Source: Verrucomicrobiota bacterium
Lineage (GTDB): Bacteria > Verrucomicrobiota > Verrucomicrobiia > Limisphaerales > JAEYXS01
DNA: 64,000 nt
Assembly: GCA_023431185.1 (NCBI GenBank)
Contig: JAEYXS010000014.1
Span: 15,036 to 79,035 of the forward strand
Direction: 5' to 3'
Under the pieces are notes generated by a model, which saw only the letters and a program-made list of their open reading frames with translations, made no database searches and had not been told where the DNA came from. The position numbers and the translations under genes are program-made. This document shows positions 17,513 through 26,662 of this stretch, in pieces. Each line of letters opens with the position of its first letter. Positions within the stretch are counted from its first letter, which is position 1.

Positions 17513-20500
17513 TCAGGCCGTCCGTTCATCTTCGAGGTCGGCACGGACCAGGGCCAGTTCGGCCTCGATCTGGACCGCCAGGGGAATGAACTGGTCCAGT
17601 TGCCCCGCTTTGGCCGCTTTTTCCAGCTCGGCACACAGGCGGGCAAGTTTCTCGGCTCCCAAGTTGGCGGCGCAACCTTTCAATGAGTGGGCGGCTTGCC
17701 GTACAGCCTCTGCTTCACCCTCCGCCGTCCTGGTCTGGATCTCCAGCAGCATCTGCGGACTATGGTTGCGGAACGCCTGGATGATCTCGTTCAAGGGGTC
17801 CGCCCCGTCCGTATCTTTAAGGCTGCGCAATTCTTCCAGTACGGAGCGGTTAAGATGCGCTGCCGGGATGGTGGCCGGGGCGGCGGGCTTCACTGCGCGC
17901 GGGGTGCGTTCCAAGGCCGCCTGCAAGTCCTCCCGGCGGATGGGCTTGGAGATGTAATCATCCATGCCGGCCGCCAGGCAGGCTTCACGGTCACCCGCCA
18001 TGGCGTTGGCTGTCAGGGCGATGATATACAGTTTTCGCAGGTCCGTTTTGTCGGTGCCGTCCGCTTGCGCGGCTTGCTGGCGGATGCGCCGGGTGGCTTC
18101 ATAGCCATCCATCTCCGGCATCTGGCAATCCATGAGGATGACATCGTAAGGGATCATCTGGAGGGCGGCGAGCACCTCGTGGCCGTTGGCGACGACATCG
18201 GCCTCATAACCCAGCCGGGCGAGGATCTTCATCGCCACCTTCTGGTTGACGGGATTGTCTTCCGCAAGCAACACGCGGAGGTTCTTGTTCGGGACCGGAG
18301 TCTCCGTTCCCTCTGGGATTGCCGCACTGGACGGTTTTCTCACTTCCACGGACCGGGCCCCGCAAAGCCGGGCCAGACAGCTCAAGAGTTCGCCCGGACG
18401 GACGGGCTTGGCCAGCGAGGCCGCCCAGCCCTCCGATTGCAACACGGCTTCGGCGGGCCGGTCACCGGTGCTGCCCAGCCAGACCAGTTGCGGTTTGACG
18501 GCCGCCTCGAGGAGGCGGATCTGCCGGGAGAAACGGACGGCCTCTTTGACCGGCAGATCCACGAGGACAAAGTCTAACTGGTGGCCTTGCGCCAGTTCGC
18601 GCTGCATGAGGCCGAGCGCTTCCTTGATGTCCGGAGCGCTGCCATTGCGCATCCGCCAGGCGAGGATGTAATGGTGGATGACCTGGCGGCGGGTGGCATT
18701 GTCACTGATGATCAACGCCCGCTTGCCCACCAACTCCAGCGGCACCGGCAGGGTGCCAGCGGGGATGCCGGTCTGCTTCTCGAACCGGATGGTGAACCAG
18801 AAAGTGGACCCTTGGCCGGGCACACTGTTGAGGCCGATCTGGCCGCCCAGCATCTCCACCAACTGCTTGCAGATGGCCAGCCCCAGCCCCGTGCCCCCGT
18901 AGCGCCGCGTGGTGGAGCTGTCCGCCTGCGTGAACGGCTGGAAGAGCCGGGCCTGCACTTCCGGCGAAATGCCGATGCCGGTGTCCGTGATGGCGAACCG
19001 GATGGTCATGCCGGTCTCCGTTTCCTGCTCCGGGGTCACTTGCAGGAACACCTCGCCCTCGCCGGTGAATTTGATGGCGTTGGCGAGCAGGTTGAGCAAC
19101 ACCTGACGCAGCCGGCCGGGATCGCCGCGCAGCGCGGTGAAGCAGTCTTGATGGACCAGATAGAGCAGTTCCAGCCCCTTTTGACGGGCCCGATCACCCA
19201 GCAGATCGATGGTGCCGTCCACCACTTCGTTGAGGTCGAAATCGACGCTTTCGAAATGGAGTTTGCCGGCCTCGATCTTTGAAAAATCGAGGATGTCGTT
19301 GATGATGTCGAGCAGGGCCTCGGCGCTGTTGCGGACCGTCTCCGCGTAGTCACGCTGCTCGGCATCAAGCCGGGTGGTGAGCAGGAGGTCCGTCATGCCG
19401 ATGACCCCGTTCATCGGCGTGCGGATCTCGTGGCTCATGGTGGCGAGGAACTGGCTCTTGGCCACATTGGCGGCCTCGGCCGCTTCCTTGGCCTGGCGCA
19501 TCGCCTCTTCCGCGCGTTTGCGTTCGGTGATGTCATGCCACACCACGAGCATGACCTGCTTCTGGTTCAGCACGACGGGCGTAAGACTGACTTCCACGAG
19601 GAAATCCTCGCCGTCCATGCGCCGGTGCATCCATTCGAAGCGGTTGTGCCCGCGTTCATAGGCGATCCGGTCCATCTCGATGCACTTTTCCATGGACCGG
19701 CGTCCGTCCGGTTGCAGCTCTGGTGACAAGGCCGCCGGATGGATGGCCAGCACCTCGGCCTTGTCCGGGCAGTGAAGCATCTGGATGGCGGCGTTGTTGC
19801 AATCGATGATGCCCTTGTCATCGAACAACAGGTGGGCATCGGAGGACTGCTCAAAGAGGACGCGGAATTTCTCATCCGCCGCCTTGCGCTCGGTGACATC
19901 TTCCGCGACGTAAGAGAAACGGGAGTTCCCATCGGGCGTGGGCCCGACAAAGCTGACGGTCACGCTGATCCAGCGTTTGCCGGTTCTGCTTTCGGAGGCG
20001 TATTCAAAACGGGCCGGCTGGCCGGTCGTCTCGCTGAGCTGGTAGTGTTTCACCCAGAGCGCGATGGTGTCCGCCGGGGCACCCAGTTTGGAAGCAAGCT
20101 GGTTCTCCATTGCCTCCGGCTTGACCCCGAAGAAACGGGCCGTGGCCACGTTATCACGGATGTGCAGGATGTCTTTCCCGCGTACCTCGATGATACCCAT
20201 CATCAGCGGGGCGCTGTCATAAAAGCTGCGAAGAATGGATTCGCTGCGGCGCAGATCATCTTCCGCCCGTTTCCGTTCGGTGATGTCGGAACAGGCGCCG
20301 ACGAAGCGGACGGTCCGGCCTTCGAGATCGCGGATGGGTTTGCCGCGCTGGGCCCAGTAACGCCATTGATCGTGGGCATTGCGGATGAGATATTCCTGGT
20401 CGAAGAGGCTGCCTTTCTCACATGCCGTCAGATAGGCCTGCAAAACGCGGGGGCGGTCCCGCTCATGGATGCGTTCATGCCATGCGGCCAAAGTACGGGG

Positions 20501-21445
20501 AAACTCGCCTTCCTCGAAACCCAGCAAGTAATCCACCTGGCCGTAGTAATCCACCATCTCGGCCTCGGTATGGATCACGTAGAGCAGATCGCTGGCATTG
20601 AGCGCCATCTGGCGGTGGAGCTGCTCGGATTCGGACATCCGCCGCTGGGCGCGCTCACGCTCCTCGACTTCCTGGCGCAGTTCGCTGGTGCGCTCGGCGA
20701 CGCGTTTTTCCAGTTCCTCATGGGTCCGCTGGAGGGCCTGGTCACGCGTCTGGATCTGGACGAGCATCTCGTTGAAGCGGTCAATGAGCCGGCCGATCTC
20801 ATCCTCGCTGCGTTTGACGGCGCGGAGCGAGTAGTCGCGCTTTTCCGCGACCTTTTGCGCGGTCTCCTCCAGTTGCAGGATGGGCAGGGAGACGACATTC
20901 TGGAGCCGGGTGGAGAGGAGGTAGGTGACCAGCCCGGAGACGAGCAGCACCGCGACCACGATGCCGACATAATTGCGCAACCGTTCGTCCAGCTCACCCA
21001 GATCGGCTTCGAGGTAAATGGTGCCGATCTGCTTGTTGTCGTAGTTGATCGGGCGGGGAATGCCGAGGCTTTCCGGCAATTCCAGCAGCCCGGGCGGGAC
21101 GGTTTGCGGCGGCCGGTAGGTGCTCTTCAGATCCTCGCGGACATAACTGGCGAAGACGGTGCCGTCCGAACGGTAAACGATGGCCGCCATGATGTGCGGC
21201 CGTTCCCGCAGCAGGGAGAGCGTGTCTTTTTCCGCCGCCTCAGCATCATTGAACGTGATGGCGGCGGAGCTGTTCGCACCGGTGATGTCCGCCAGGCCGG
21301 TGAGATCGCCCTGGATGACCCGCCGGTAGTTGCTGACGTCGTAGAGGATGAAGCCGGTGCTGGCGAGGAGCAACGCCGTGAGCGCCGTCATCATGATGAT
21401 GAGCGTGAGCTTGCGGCGGAGCGCCAGTTTTTGCCACCAACCCAT
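17513..21445 (-). CDS. Hybrid sensor histidine kinase / response regulator with Hpt domain
   Basis: 1310 residues. Order: membrane helix (~14-34), CHASE8-like periplasmic sensor (~40-155), second helix (~160-178), HAMP (~180-235), a coiled coil (~235-275), three PAS-type domains (~275-395, 400-520, 525-645), HisKA with the phospho-accepting His672 in SHEIRTPMNG, HATPase with LANAIKFT and DTGIGIS / GGTGLGLAI boxes, a degenerate receiver (~905-1030, Asp963 in VLVDLP, acidic pair partly lost), a canonical receiver (~1055-1180, Asp1106 in ILMDCQMPEMDG), and a C-terminal Hpt with His1253 in HSLKGCAANLG. It is a BarA-like full phosphorelay in one chain. The cognate output regulator is not nearby. 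It follows the YfiR-like gene by two bases, so the sensor probably reads a signal passed by that protein. Confidence 0.95.
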   Translation of the reverse strand: MGWWQKLALRRKLTLIIMMTALTALLLASTGFILYDVSNYRRVIQGDLTGLADITGANSSAAITFNDAEAAEKDTLSLLRERPHIMAAIVYRSDGTVFASYVREDLKSTYRPPQTVPPGLLELPESLGIPRPINYDNKQIGTIYLEADLGELDERLRNYVGIVVAVLLVSGLVTYLLSTRLQNVVSLPILQLEETAQKVAEKRDYSLRAVKRSEDEIGRLIDRFNEMLVQIQTRDQALQRTHEELEKRVAERTSELRQEVEERERAQRRMSESEQLHRQMALNASDLLYVIHTEAEMVDYYGQVDYLLGFEEGEFPRTLAAWHERIHERDRPRVLQAYLTACEKGSLFDQEYLIRNAHDQWRYWAQRGKPIRDLEGRTVRFVGACSDITERKRAEDDLRRSESILRSFYDSAPLMMGIIEVRGKDILHIRDNVATARFFGVKPEAMENQLASKLGAPADTIALWVKHYQLSETTGQPARFEYASESRTGKRWISVTVSFVGPTPDGNSRFSYVAEDVTERKAADEKFRVLFEQSSDAHLLFDDKGIIDCNNAAIQMLHCPDKAEVLAIHPAALSPELQPDGRRSMEKCIEMDRIAYERGHNRFEWMHRRMDGEDFLVEVSLTPVVLNQKQVMLVVWHDITERKRAEEAMRQAKEAAEAANVAKSQFLATMSHEIRTPMNGVIGMTDLLLTTRLDAEQRDYAETVRNSAEALLDIINDILDFSKIEAGKLHFESVDFDLNEVVDGTIDLLGDRARQKGLELLYLVHQDCFTALRGDPGRLRQVLLNLLANAIKFTGEGEVFLQVTPEQETETGMTIRFAITDTGIGISPEVQARLFQPFTQADSSTTRRYGGTGLGLAICKQLVEMLGGQIGLNSVPGQGSTFWFTIRFEKQTGIPAGTLPVPLELVGKRALIISDNATRRQVIHHYILAWRMRNGSAPDIKEALGLMQRELAQGHQLDFVLVDLPVKEAVRFSRQIRLLEAAVKPQLVWLGSTGDRPAEAVLQSEGWAASLAKPVRPGELLSCLARLCGARSVEVRKPSSAAIPEGTETPVPNKNLRVLLAEDNPVNQKVAMKILARLGYEADVVANGHEVLAALQMIPYDVILMDCQMPEMDGYEATRRIRQQAAQADGTDKTDLRKLYIIALTANAMAGDREACLAAGMDDYISKPIRREDLQAALERTPRAVKPAAPATIPAAHLNRSVLEELRSLKDTDGADPLNEIIQAFRNHSPQMLLEIQTRTAEGEAEAVRQAAHSLKGCAANLGAEKLARLCAELEKAAKAGQLDQFIPLAVQIEAELALVRADLEDERTA

Positions 21446-21447
21446 GG

Positions 21448-22056
21448 TTACTTCTTAACGTCTTTGCCGTCACGCGTGACGCGCGTCGCGAGTTTCATGA
21501 CTTGCGAATGCAATTTCAAGCCGCTGCGCTCGAACGCGGCGACATTTATCTCGAAGCGCAGTTTGTTGTCCTGGATGAAAAGGCGGACATGCCCGCCTTT
21601 CCGGGTGAACTCCTCCTCTTCCCCTACCGTGAGAACGGCCTGGTCGCGGAGGGCGGAGACGATCTTCCCCGTTTCACTGGCCGCACTTGCGCCCATGAAG
21701 AGCAGATGGCAGTTGGTATGGCCGGTGTTCGCTGATGCCGCCAACCGCTTGATTTGGAAGTCGCGCACGCCAATCTTCTGGTTCTTGAGGACGGTATCGA
21801 TGGCACTGCCAAAGGGATCCTGGCCCACGATGCAAAGGGTGATGGGTTCGCTGCTGGAACTGAACCGGTTCGTCGGCCACTCCATGAACTGGGTGAGCCG
21901 GTAAATGAACGCCGCCTTGATCTCGTATTCTTTGGAAGTTGCTGTCTGGGCGCCAAGCCGGGGCGCCCAGGCCAGGCAAAGGCTGCAACCAAAAGCCAGC
22001 AACCAGCGGAGCATCATCCGCCGCCGACTGGACTGGCTGTACAGCAAAAACAACAT
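21448..22056 (-). CDS. YfiR-family (DUF4154) periplasmic protein
   Basis: 202 residues. After a signal peptide (LRWLLAFGCSLCLAWAPRLG) come the family blocks EYEIKAAFIYRLTQFMEWP, ITLCIVGQDPFGSAIDTVL, CHLLFMGASAA and AVLTVGEEEEFTRKGGHVRL. In Pseudomonas YfiR is a periplasmic repressor of the diguanylate cyclase YfiN; in many other phyla the domain is found beside TonB receptors and sensor kinases. The first ATG lies four bases after the stop of the receptor gene; an ATG 13 codons on gives a more usual signal peptide and may be the real start. It probably links the receptor to the hybrid kinase as a ligand-binding or redox-sensing partner. Confidence 0.88.
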   Translation of the reverse strand: MLFLLYSQSSRRRMMLRWLLAFGCSLCLAWAPRLGAQTATSKEYEIKAAFIYRLTQFMEWPTNRFSSSSEPITLCIVGQDPFGSAIDTVLKNQKIGVRDFQIKRLAASANTGHTNCHLLFMGASAASETGKIVSALRDQAVLTVGEEEEFTRKGGHVRLFIQDNKLRFEINVAAFERSGLKLHSQVMKLATRVTRDGKDVKK

Positions 22057-22060
22057 CGGT

Positions 22061-24031
22061 TCAAAAGCGCCAGGTCAGTTTACCGTAAATCGTCCGCTGG
22101 ATCTCCGAGGAACTCACCAGCGAGTTGATGTTTCCATACTCCGGATGCTCCGGATCGAGTGCGTTCTGCAACGTCACACTGGCTTCGAACCGGTCACGAT
22201 ACTTCCAACCCACCCGGAAATCCAACCGGGTGTAGGCGGGCACGCCTTGGCCGGGCAGGGAGTCCTGATGGTAGAGCAGGGTGTCGAATTCAAAGCCCTT
22301 CGGCAGATCGATGCTGGAGCGCAGATGAAACTGCTGCTGGGGATTGTCTTCCGCACGATAGGAAAAGGTGGAATCCGGCAGCACGACCCCATTGCGCAGA
22401 TGCATCTGCAACAGAGTATAACCGGCCTGCCAGCGCCACCAGTCGACCGGCTGCCAGTTCAGGGACAGTTCTCCGCCATAGGTGTGGCCGTTCATGGCGT
22501 TGTTGGCCGTGAACGTGGCGGTGGGCGGCACCGGGGAGAACCCAAAATCAAACGCCCGTAACCGGTCGTAGTCGTTGTAAAACAAGGCCAGATCAGTGCT
22601 GAACCGGCGGTGCAACCGGGCGCGCCAGCCAAGTTCCATCGCCAGCAGTTCTTCTGAATTCATCGTGCCGCCACGTACGACGGTCGTCAGTCCGGGCGGG
22701 CCGCCGCTCACGGCCGTCACATCAGCTTCCGCCCGGGAGGGGGAGCGTACTGCCCGGGAGATGGAAGCCCATAGTGTGTGTCGGTCATGCGGTTGCCAGC
22801 TCAGACGGGCGGAAGGCTGCACTTCGAAACCCGTGTATTGATTGTGTTCCAGTTTGGTGCCCAAGGTGAGGGATAACTTGTCCGGCAGCAGTATGATGTC
22901 ATCTTGGAGAAAGAAGCTGGCCAGGTGATCCTGGCTGTCTGCCGGGGTGAATGTCACCCTGGTTGTACCAAATGTTTCATCGCTGGTGTAACGATAGCCG
23001 CCGCCCCAGATGAAGGTGTGGCGCTCGCCCATGGCAAATTGATGCTGGGCTTCCAAGTCGAAGGTGTTGCGATATTCGGTGAGGATATCGAACCGGCGTT
23101 CAGTACGGTCGAACCATGCCTGAAGCCGCAGTGAGGAATCATCCGAAAGTTGCCTCTCCCAGCGCGCCAGCACATGTCCGCCAGCGGTGGTGGAAATGAT
23201 CGGTCCGGCTCCAGTAGCGATGTTGCCCGCATAAACCTCGCTTTGCAGCATCCCAGCCGAGCCTTCCTGCGGCCGCCAGTCCACCCGGTAACCTCCCCGC
23301 CAGAATTCGACGCCATCATTACCCGCAACACTTTCTTCGCGCTGGTTGTATTTCACGAAGGCCCGGTAGGCGGTGTGCTCGCCCAGCTTGCCGCCGTAAC
23401 GCACCGCCCCGAAGGCCGTCTCTTCCCAACCGCCACCGCCGCTGAGCATGCCGCCCTGGGTGGCAAAGGCGTCCTTGGTGATGATGCTGATCACCCCATT
23501 GACGGCGTTGGCACCCCAGAGGCTGGCTCCCGGTCCGCGGATGACCTCGATGCGCTCGATGTCCTCCAGCAACGTATCCTGCACATCCCAGTAAACCCCG
23601 GAAAAGAGCGGAGTATAGACACTACGCCCATCGATCATCACCAGCAGCTTATTGGCGAACCGGCTGTTGAACCCGCGCGCGCTGATCGCCCAGTTGCCGG
23701 GATTGATCTGCGCCACGTTGATGCCCGGCACCATCCGCAACGCTTCCGGGATGCTGGTGGCTCCCGAGCGCCGGATATCATCGCCCGTCAGCACATGGAT
23801 GGCCGCCGGCGCCTTTGCGATCGGCTCGGCATGCTTGGATACCGAGGTCACCTCGAGCGACATCAACTGCTCCAGCGAAAGGCTCGTGAGCTGGTTGGTG
23901 GCGACAGATTCGGCGGCGATGACGCCCCCGGAGGCCGCCGAGAGGAGCGCCAGCATGAGTGCGGCCAGCCGGGCGCGAGGAGGAGCTTCAATTTTGAAAA
24001 GATACATGTTCAGCCTGAGTTGAGGGCGCAC
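22061..24031 (-). CDS. TonB-dependent receptor
   Basis: 656 residues. A signal peptide (ALMLALLSAASGGVIA) is followed by a plug domain: LMSLEVTSVSKHAEPIAKAP, ALRMVPGINVAQI, ARGFNSRFANKLLVMIDGRS, and IEVIRGPGASLWGANAVNG, the classical TonB-receptor plug signature. The rest alternates short polar and aromatic strands as in a 22-stranded barrel and ends in an aromatic residue (KLTWRF), the outer-membrane insertion signal. The 'SLEQLMSLEVTSVSK' start is typical of receptors that sit upstream of YfiR-like genes and histidine kinases. Residue 9 is an alternative start. Its ligand is not evident; the operon suggests it both transports and reports it. Confidence 0.94.
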   Translation of the reverse strand: MRPQLRLNMYLFKIEAPPRARLAALMLALLSAASGGVIAAESVATNQLTSLSLEQLMSLEVTSVSKHAEPIAKAPAAIHVLTGDDIRRSGATSIPEALRMVPGINVAQINPGNWAISARGFNSRFANKLLVMIDGRSVYTPLFSGVYWDVQDTLLEDIERIEVIRGPGASLWGANAVNGVISIITKDAFATQGGMLSGGGGWEETAFGAVRYGGKLGEHTAYRAFVKYNQREESVAGNDGVEFWRGGYRVDWRPQEGSAGMLQSEVYAGNIATGAGPIISTTAGGHVLARWERQLSDDSSLRLQAWFDRTERRFDILTEYRNTFDLEAQHQFAMGERHTFIWGGGYRYTSDETFGTTRVTFTPADSQDHLASFFLQDDIILLPDKLSLTLGTKLEHNQYTGFEVQPSARLSWQPHDRHTLWASISRAVRSPSRAEADVTAVSGGPPGLTTVVRGGTMNSEELLAMELGWRARLHRRFSTDLALFYNDYDRLRAFDFGFSPVPPTATFTANNAMNGHTYGGELSLNWQPVDWWRWQAGYTLLQMHLRNGVVLPDSTFSYRAEDNPQQQFHLRSSIDLPKGFEFDTLLYHQDSLPGQGVPAYTRLDFRVGWKYRDRFEASVTLQNALDPEHPEYGNINSLVSSSEIQRTIYGKLTWRF

Positions 24032-24114
24032 AAACTCACTGTTTGCCTGCGTCTGGACCTGTCCCTTGAAGGTATCACTCCCACTTGCCCGCTGAAAGCC
24101 AAATTGGTGCCACC

Positions 24115-24126
24115 TTGTCCGGACAA
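24115..24126. promoter_or_regulatory. Perfect palindrome upstream of the TonB receptor gene
   Basis: TTGTCCGGACAA, a 12-bp perfect dyad about 85-95 bases before the receptor start, in otherwise non-coding DNA. It could be an operator for a dimeric regulator, but chance is not excluded. Confidence 0.3.
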
Positions 24127-24286
24127 AACAGGCTCCTCGATTCCTGGACGAGCCAGCAATTCGTTAACCTCTCCCCTTGGTGAAATCCGGCACCATTTGA
24201 ATCGCCCGGCGAAGCACTGGCAAGGCTGGATTACGTGAAAATCGGCCGTGAAAACAATCCCCTCTCGCGGACCATTCAGGACAGGA

Positions 24287-24802
24287 CTACCAGGTACCGT
24301 CCACCAGATACGTCGTGATATTACGCGACAGATCCTCCGCCAGATTCGGCAGATTCTGGCGTTCTGCGCTCGCCAGATCCGAACCGGCCCGCAACGTCGT
24401 CCGGCCGCTGATCACCCGGTCCAGCAGCACCTTCCCGCTCGCCCGTTCCTTCGCGACCACCCGCGCCGCGAGCGTCACGTTATAATCCCGCACCGTGCGG
24501 ATGTCCGACGGCTGGAACGTCACCCCGCCCCGGTCATACTTCAAGAGCGTCCCCGTCACGATCACCGTGCTCTCGCCGCGCGTATCCAGCTTGTACGTGC
24601 CGTCCTGCTGGAGCGTCTTGCGCAGCGACTGCGTCACCGCCTCGATGAGCCGCGGTTCCCCCGTCTCATTCTGGAAGAACTGCACCTCGATGGAACGCGC
24701 TCCCGCCGTGGTTCCATTCGTCGGACCGAGCTGATACCCGGCGCACCCCGTCAGGAACAACGCCGCCAGACATGAGAACATGAAGCGCATCATCTTGCTC
24801 AA
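24287..24802 (-). CDS. lptE: LptE-like lipopolysaccharide assembly lipoprotein
   Basis: 171 residues. A type II signal peptide ends LFLTGC, followed by AGYQLGP, the usual 'GYxL' start of LptE proteins. Then come strand-rich segments: RSIEVQFFQNET, ESTVIVTGTLLKYDRGGV, RDYNVTLAARVVAKE and the late LPNLAEDLSRNITTYLVDGTW. LptE plugs the LptD barrel that inserts lipopolysaccharide into the outer membrane. Its ATG overlaps the bamD-like stop by four bases; pairing of the two genes is common in Verrucomicrobiota and places it among envelope-biogenesis genes. Sequence divergence in this family is high, so the symbol rests on motif and context. Confidence 0.8.
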   Translation of the reverse strand: MSKMMRFMFSCLAALFLTGCAGYQLGPTNGTTAGARSIEVQFFQNETGEPRLIEAVTQSLRKTLQQDGTYKLDTRGESTVIVTGTLLKYDRGGVTFQPSDIRTVRDYNVTLAARVVAKERASGKVLLDRVISGRTTLRAGSDLASAERQNLPNLAEDLSRNITTYLVDGTW

Positions 24803-25800
24803 TTCTCCTTGCTTGCCGCCGCTTTGGCCTCCAGCCGCTGTTTCAAGACCTCGATGCGCTCCTTCGCCTCCACCGCATACTCCGAGTTCGGGTCACGCAA
24901 CACCACCTCGTTGTAATACACCAGGGCGCCCTCATACCGCCGCGCCTTCTCATAGAACTTCGCCACCTTGAAATTGCCCCGCGCCTGCTCCGTCCGCAGC
25001 TCCTCGATCACCTTCCGCGCCTCCGGCACCCGCGCATCCTCCGGATACAACGCCATGAAATCCGTCAGCACCGCGATCGCCTGTGCCGAGGCACTCTGGT
25101 CATACTCCGCCGTCTTCGCCTGCTTCTGGTAGGCCAGCCCCGCCTTGAAGAGCGCATCCGCCGCCACCGGCTTGCGGTCGTTGTAACGGTCCGCCGCCTT
25201 CTCATACGCCTTCACCGCATCCGCGAAGTTCTCCTGCTTCTCCTTCGCCGTGCCGATGTCCATCTGCGCCTGCGGCGCCACCTCGCTGTAAGGTCCGTTC
25301 TTGATCAGCTTCTCATACATGTCCGCCGTCTTCTCCATCGAGGGGAAGATCGGGATCACCCCCCACAGCTTGAACCACTGCCCGCCCAGGAACCGCTGCG
25401 CGATCTCATACTGCCGTTTCAACACCTCGTCATACTTCGCGTACTTCGGATACTTCTCGATCAGCTTCTGATACTCCTTGAACGCCTTCTCATCCGACTT
25501 CCGCTCCTCGTACGAGCGGCCCATGATATACTGGGCATCCGGCGCGTAATCCGAGAGCGGCCACTGCTTCACCGTCCGCTTCGCCGCCCGCATCGCCCCC
25601 TTGTAATCCTTCGCATCAAAGGCCTCCTGCGCCACCGCGAGCTGGTCCTTCGCCCGGCCCCGGATCCACTTGCCCTCCTGGCCCACCGCCTCATACACCC
25701 AGCCCTCACCGGGACGGTAAATCAACGGCGCCGGCGACACATGGGGAAACACCACCAGCGCCACCAGCAACAGCAACAGACATACAGGCCGTTTTGTCAT
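24799..25800 (-). CDS. bamD: BamD-like outer membrane assembly TPR protein
   Basis: 333 residues from an ATG that begins TKRPVCLLLLLVALVVFP, a signal peptide without an obvious lipobox Cys. The mature part is a chain of TPR units: QEAFDAKDYKGAMRAAKRTV, DAQYIMGRSYEERKSDEKAF, the YDEVLKRQYEIAQRFLGGQ block typical of BamD-like proteins, EVAPQAQMDIGTAKEKQENF, and later repeats up to VEAKERIEVLKQRLEAK. BamD is a scaffold of the BAM complex that folds outer-membrane proteins. A frame open 45 codons further upstream is only translation of the adjacent intergenic repeat and is rejected. Lack of a lipidation Cys is unusual for BamD and leaves YbgF/CpoB-like proteins as an alternative. Confidence 0.75.
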   Translation of the reverse strand: MTKRPVCLLLLLVALVVFPHVSPAPLIYRPGEGWVYEAVGQEGKWIRGRAKDQLAVAQEAFDAKDYKGAMRAAKRTVKQWPLSDYAPDAQYIMGRSYEERKSDEKAFKEYQKLIEKYPKYAKYDEVLKRQYEIAQRFLGGQWFKLWGVIPIFPSMEKTADMYEKLIKNGPYSEVAPQAQMDIGTAKEKQENFADAVKAYEKAADRYNDRKPVAADALFKAGLAYQKQAKTAEYDQSASAQAIAVLTDFMALYPEDARVPEARKVIEELRTEQARGNFKVAKFYEKARRYEGALVYYNEVVLRDPNSEYAVEAKERIEVLKQRLEAKAAASKEN

Positions 25801-25901
25801 CCTGCGAACCGTATTGAACCACCGCACCCAAGTCAAGAAAGCCAAGTCCCCGTCCAAGCACCACTCCAACCGCCCATTCCCCACCTCCCGGGTTCCGATG
25901 C

Positions 25902-25940
25902 TTCCCATACATCTCATCGGTCCCATACGTCCCATTCCCC
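25902..25940. repeat. CCCATACGTCCCATTCCCC-type word repeat
   Basis: Degenerate repetition of an eight- to ten-base word (CCCATACATCTCAT, CCCATACGTCCCATTCCCC). The same class recurs at 63845-63882, again upstream of a gene on the - strand. Confidence 0.6.
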
Positions 25941-25951
25941 ATGCCCGCTAA

Positions 25952-26063
25952 ATGGTTAAACAGGTTGAACCATTGAATCGCTTCCCGATTCAACCCGTTT
26001 AACTCTTTAACGAACCGCCTATCCCCAAAGTTTAAACTTTGAGTTTTGAGCTTTGAACTTTTA
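25952..26063. repeat. Word repeats GGTTAAAC/GGTTGAA and TTTGAACTTTGAG
   Basis: First half: GGTTAAACAGGTTGAAC followed by an inverted version (CGATTCAACCCGTTTAAC). Second half: AAAGTTTAAACTTTGAG and TTTTGAGCTTTGAACTTTT. Both are short-period and degenerate, with no open frame of note. Confidence 0.55.
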
Positions 26064-26104
26064 TAGGCCCGTAGTGCAACTACCCGTTCCCTCGAAGTGG
26101 CCTC

Positions 26105-26177
26105 CCATCCAGTTTGTTCCGTGTGACACTCCGCGATAGCATCCTGTTCTGCGGCACTCTAGCCACCAGTCCACACC
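26105..26177. repeat. 73-bp dispersed repeat, copy 1
   Basis: Begins CCATCCAGTTTGTTCC and ends GCCACCAGTCCACACC. The last 73 bases of the window (63928-64000) match it without gaps at all but five positions. Both copies lie upstream of a - strand gene and behind CCCATACGTCCC words. The second copy reaches the window edge, so the true repeat may be longer. Confidence 0.85.
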
Positions 26178-26662
26178 TCCCGCACCAAACCCCCGCCAGC
26201 CACTTCAAAACCATCCCCGGTAGGGCGGAGGTGCTCCTCCGCCCAAACTCTTTGCGCACCTGCGCCACCGAACTTCACCAGAGACTTCGATGCAAAAGAG
26301 CTGTTCCTCTCGGCCTTCGCCCCTCTTACCTCTCACGTCCCCTTTGACGGCTCCATAAGGACTCGTCACCTCCCCGCCAACGCAGGACACATCGACACAA
26401 TAACGCATCGCTATGATTGATGACTTTGGGATTCTCCAGAAGCTGCCTGCCGCTCTGATTGAGCGCCAACCTCTGTTCTCACCTGCCTTTACCGACAACG
26501 ATTTGCGGCACAAGAAATTACACCTGAAGATTTTTCCTTTTGTTTTCCTTTTCGCGTTTCTAGCGGGCCACTCCCCTCCAAAAATCCACCCCTTGCCCAA
26601 AACCTCCTATCGAAGTAAATTTGTCTCAAGAGCCACCGCCTTTCCCAACCATCAGATTATCC
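26178..26662. other. Gene-free repeat-rich stretch
   Basis: No gene recognised. It holds a perfect 9-bp hairpin (GGGCGGAGG, loop TGCT) at 26223-26244 and an AT-rich stretch with TTTTTCCTTTTGTTTTCC around 26530-26560. Together with the repeats to its left this forms an approximately 860-base gap between bamD and the next gene. Confidence 0.6.

Noticed and set aside
19739..21904. Open frame of 721 codons on the + strand
   Set aside because: Antisense to the hybrid kinase and YfiR-like genes, no recognisable domain.
24032..24286. Cobalamin riboswitch before the TonB receptor gene
   Set aside because: I looked for the B12-box consensus and the expected helices on the - strand and did not find them.
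26205..26600. 131-codon frame on the - strand
   Set aside because: Lies in repeat DNA before the small-gene run and has biased, motif-free composition.
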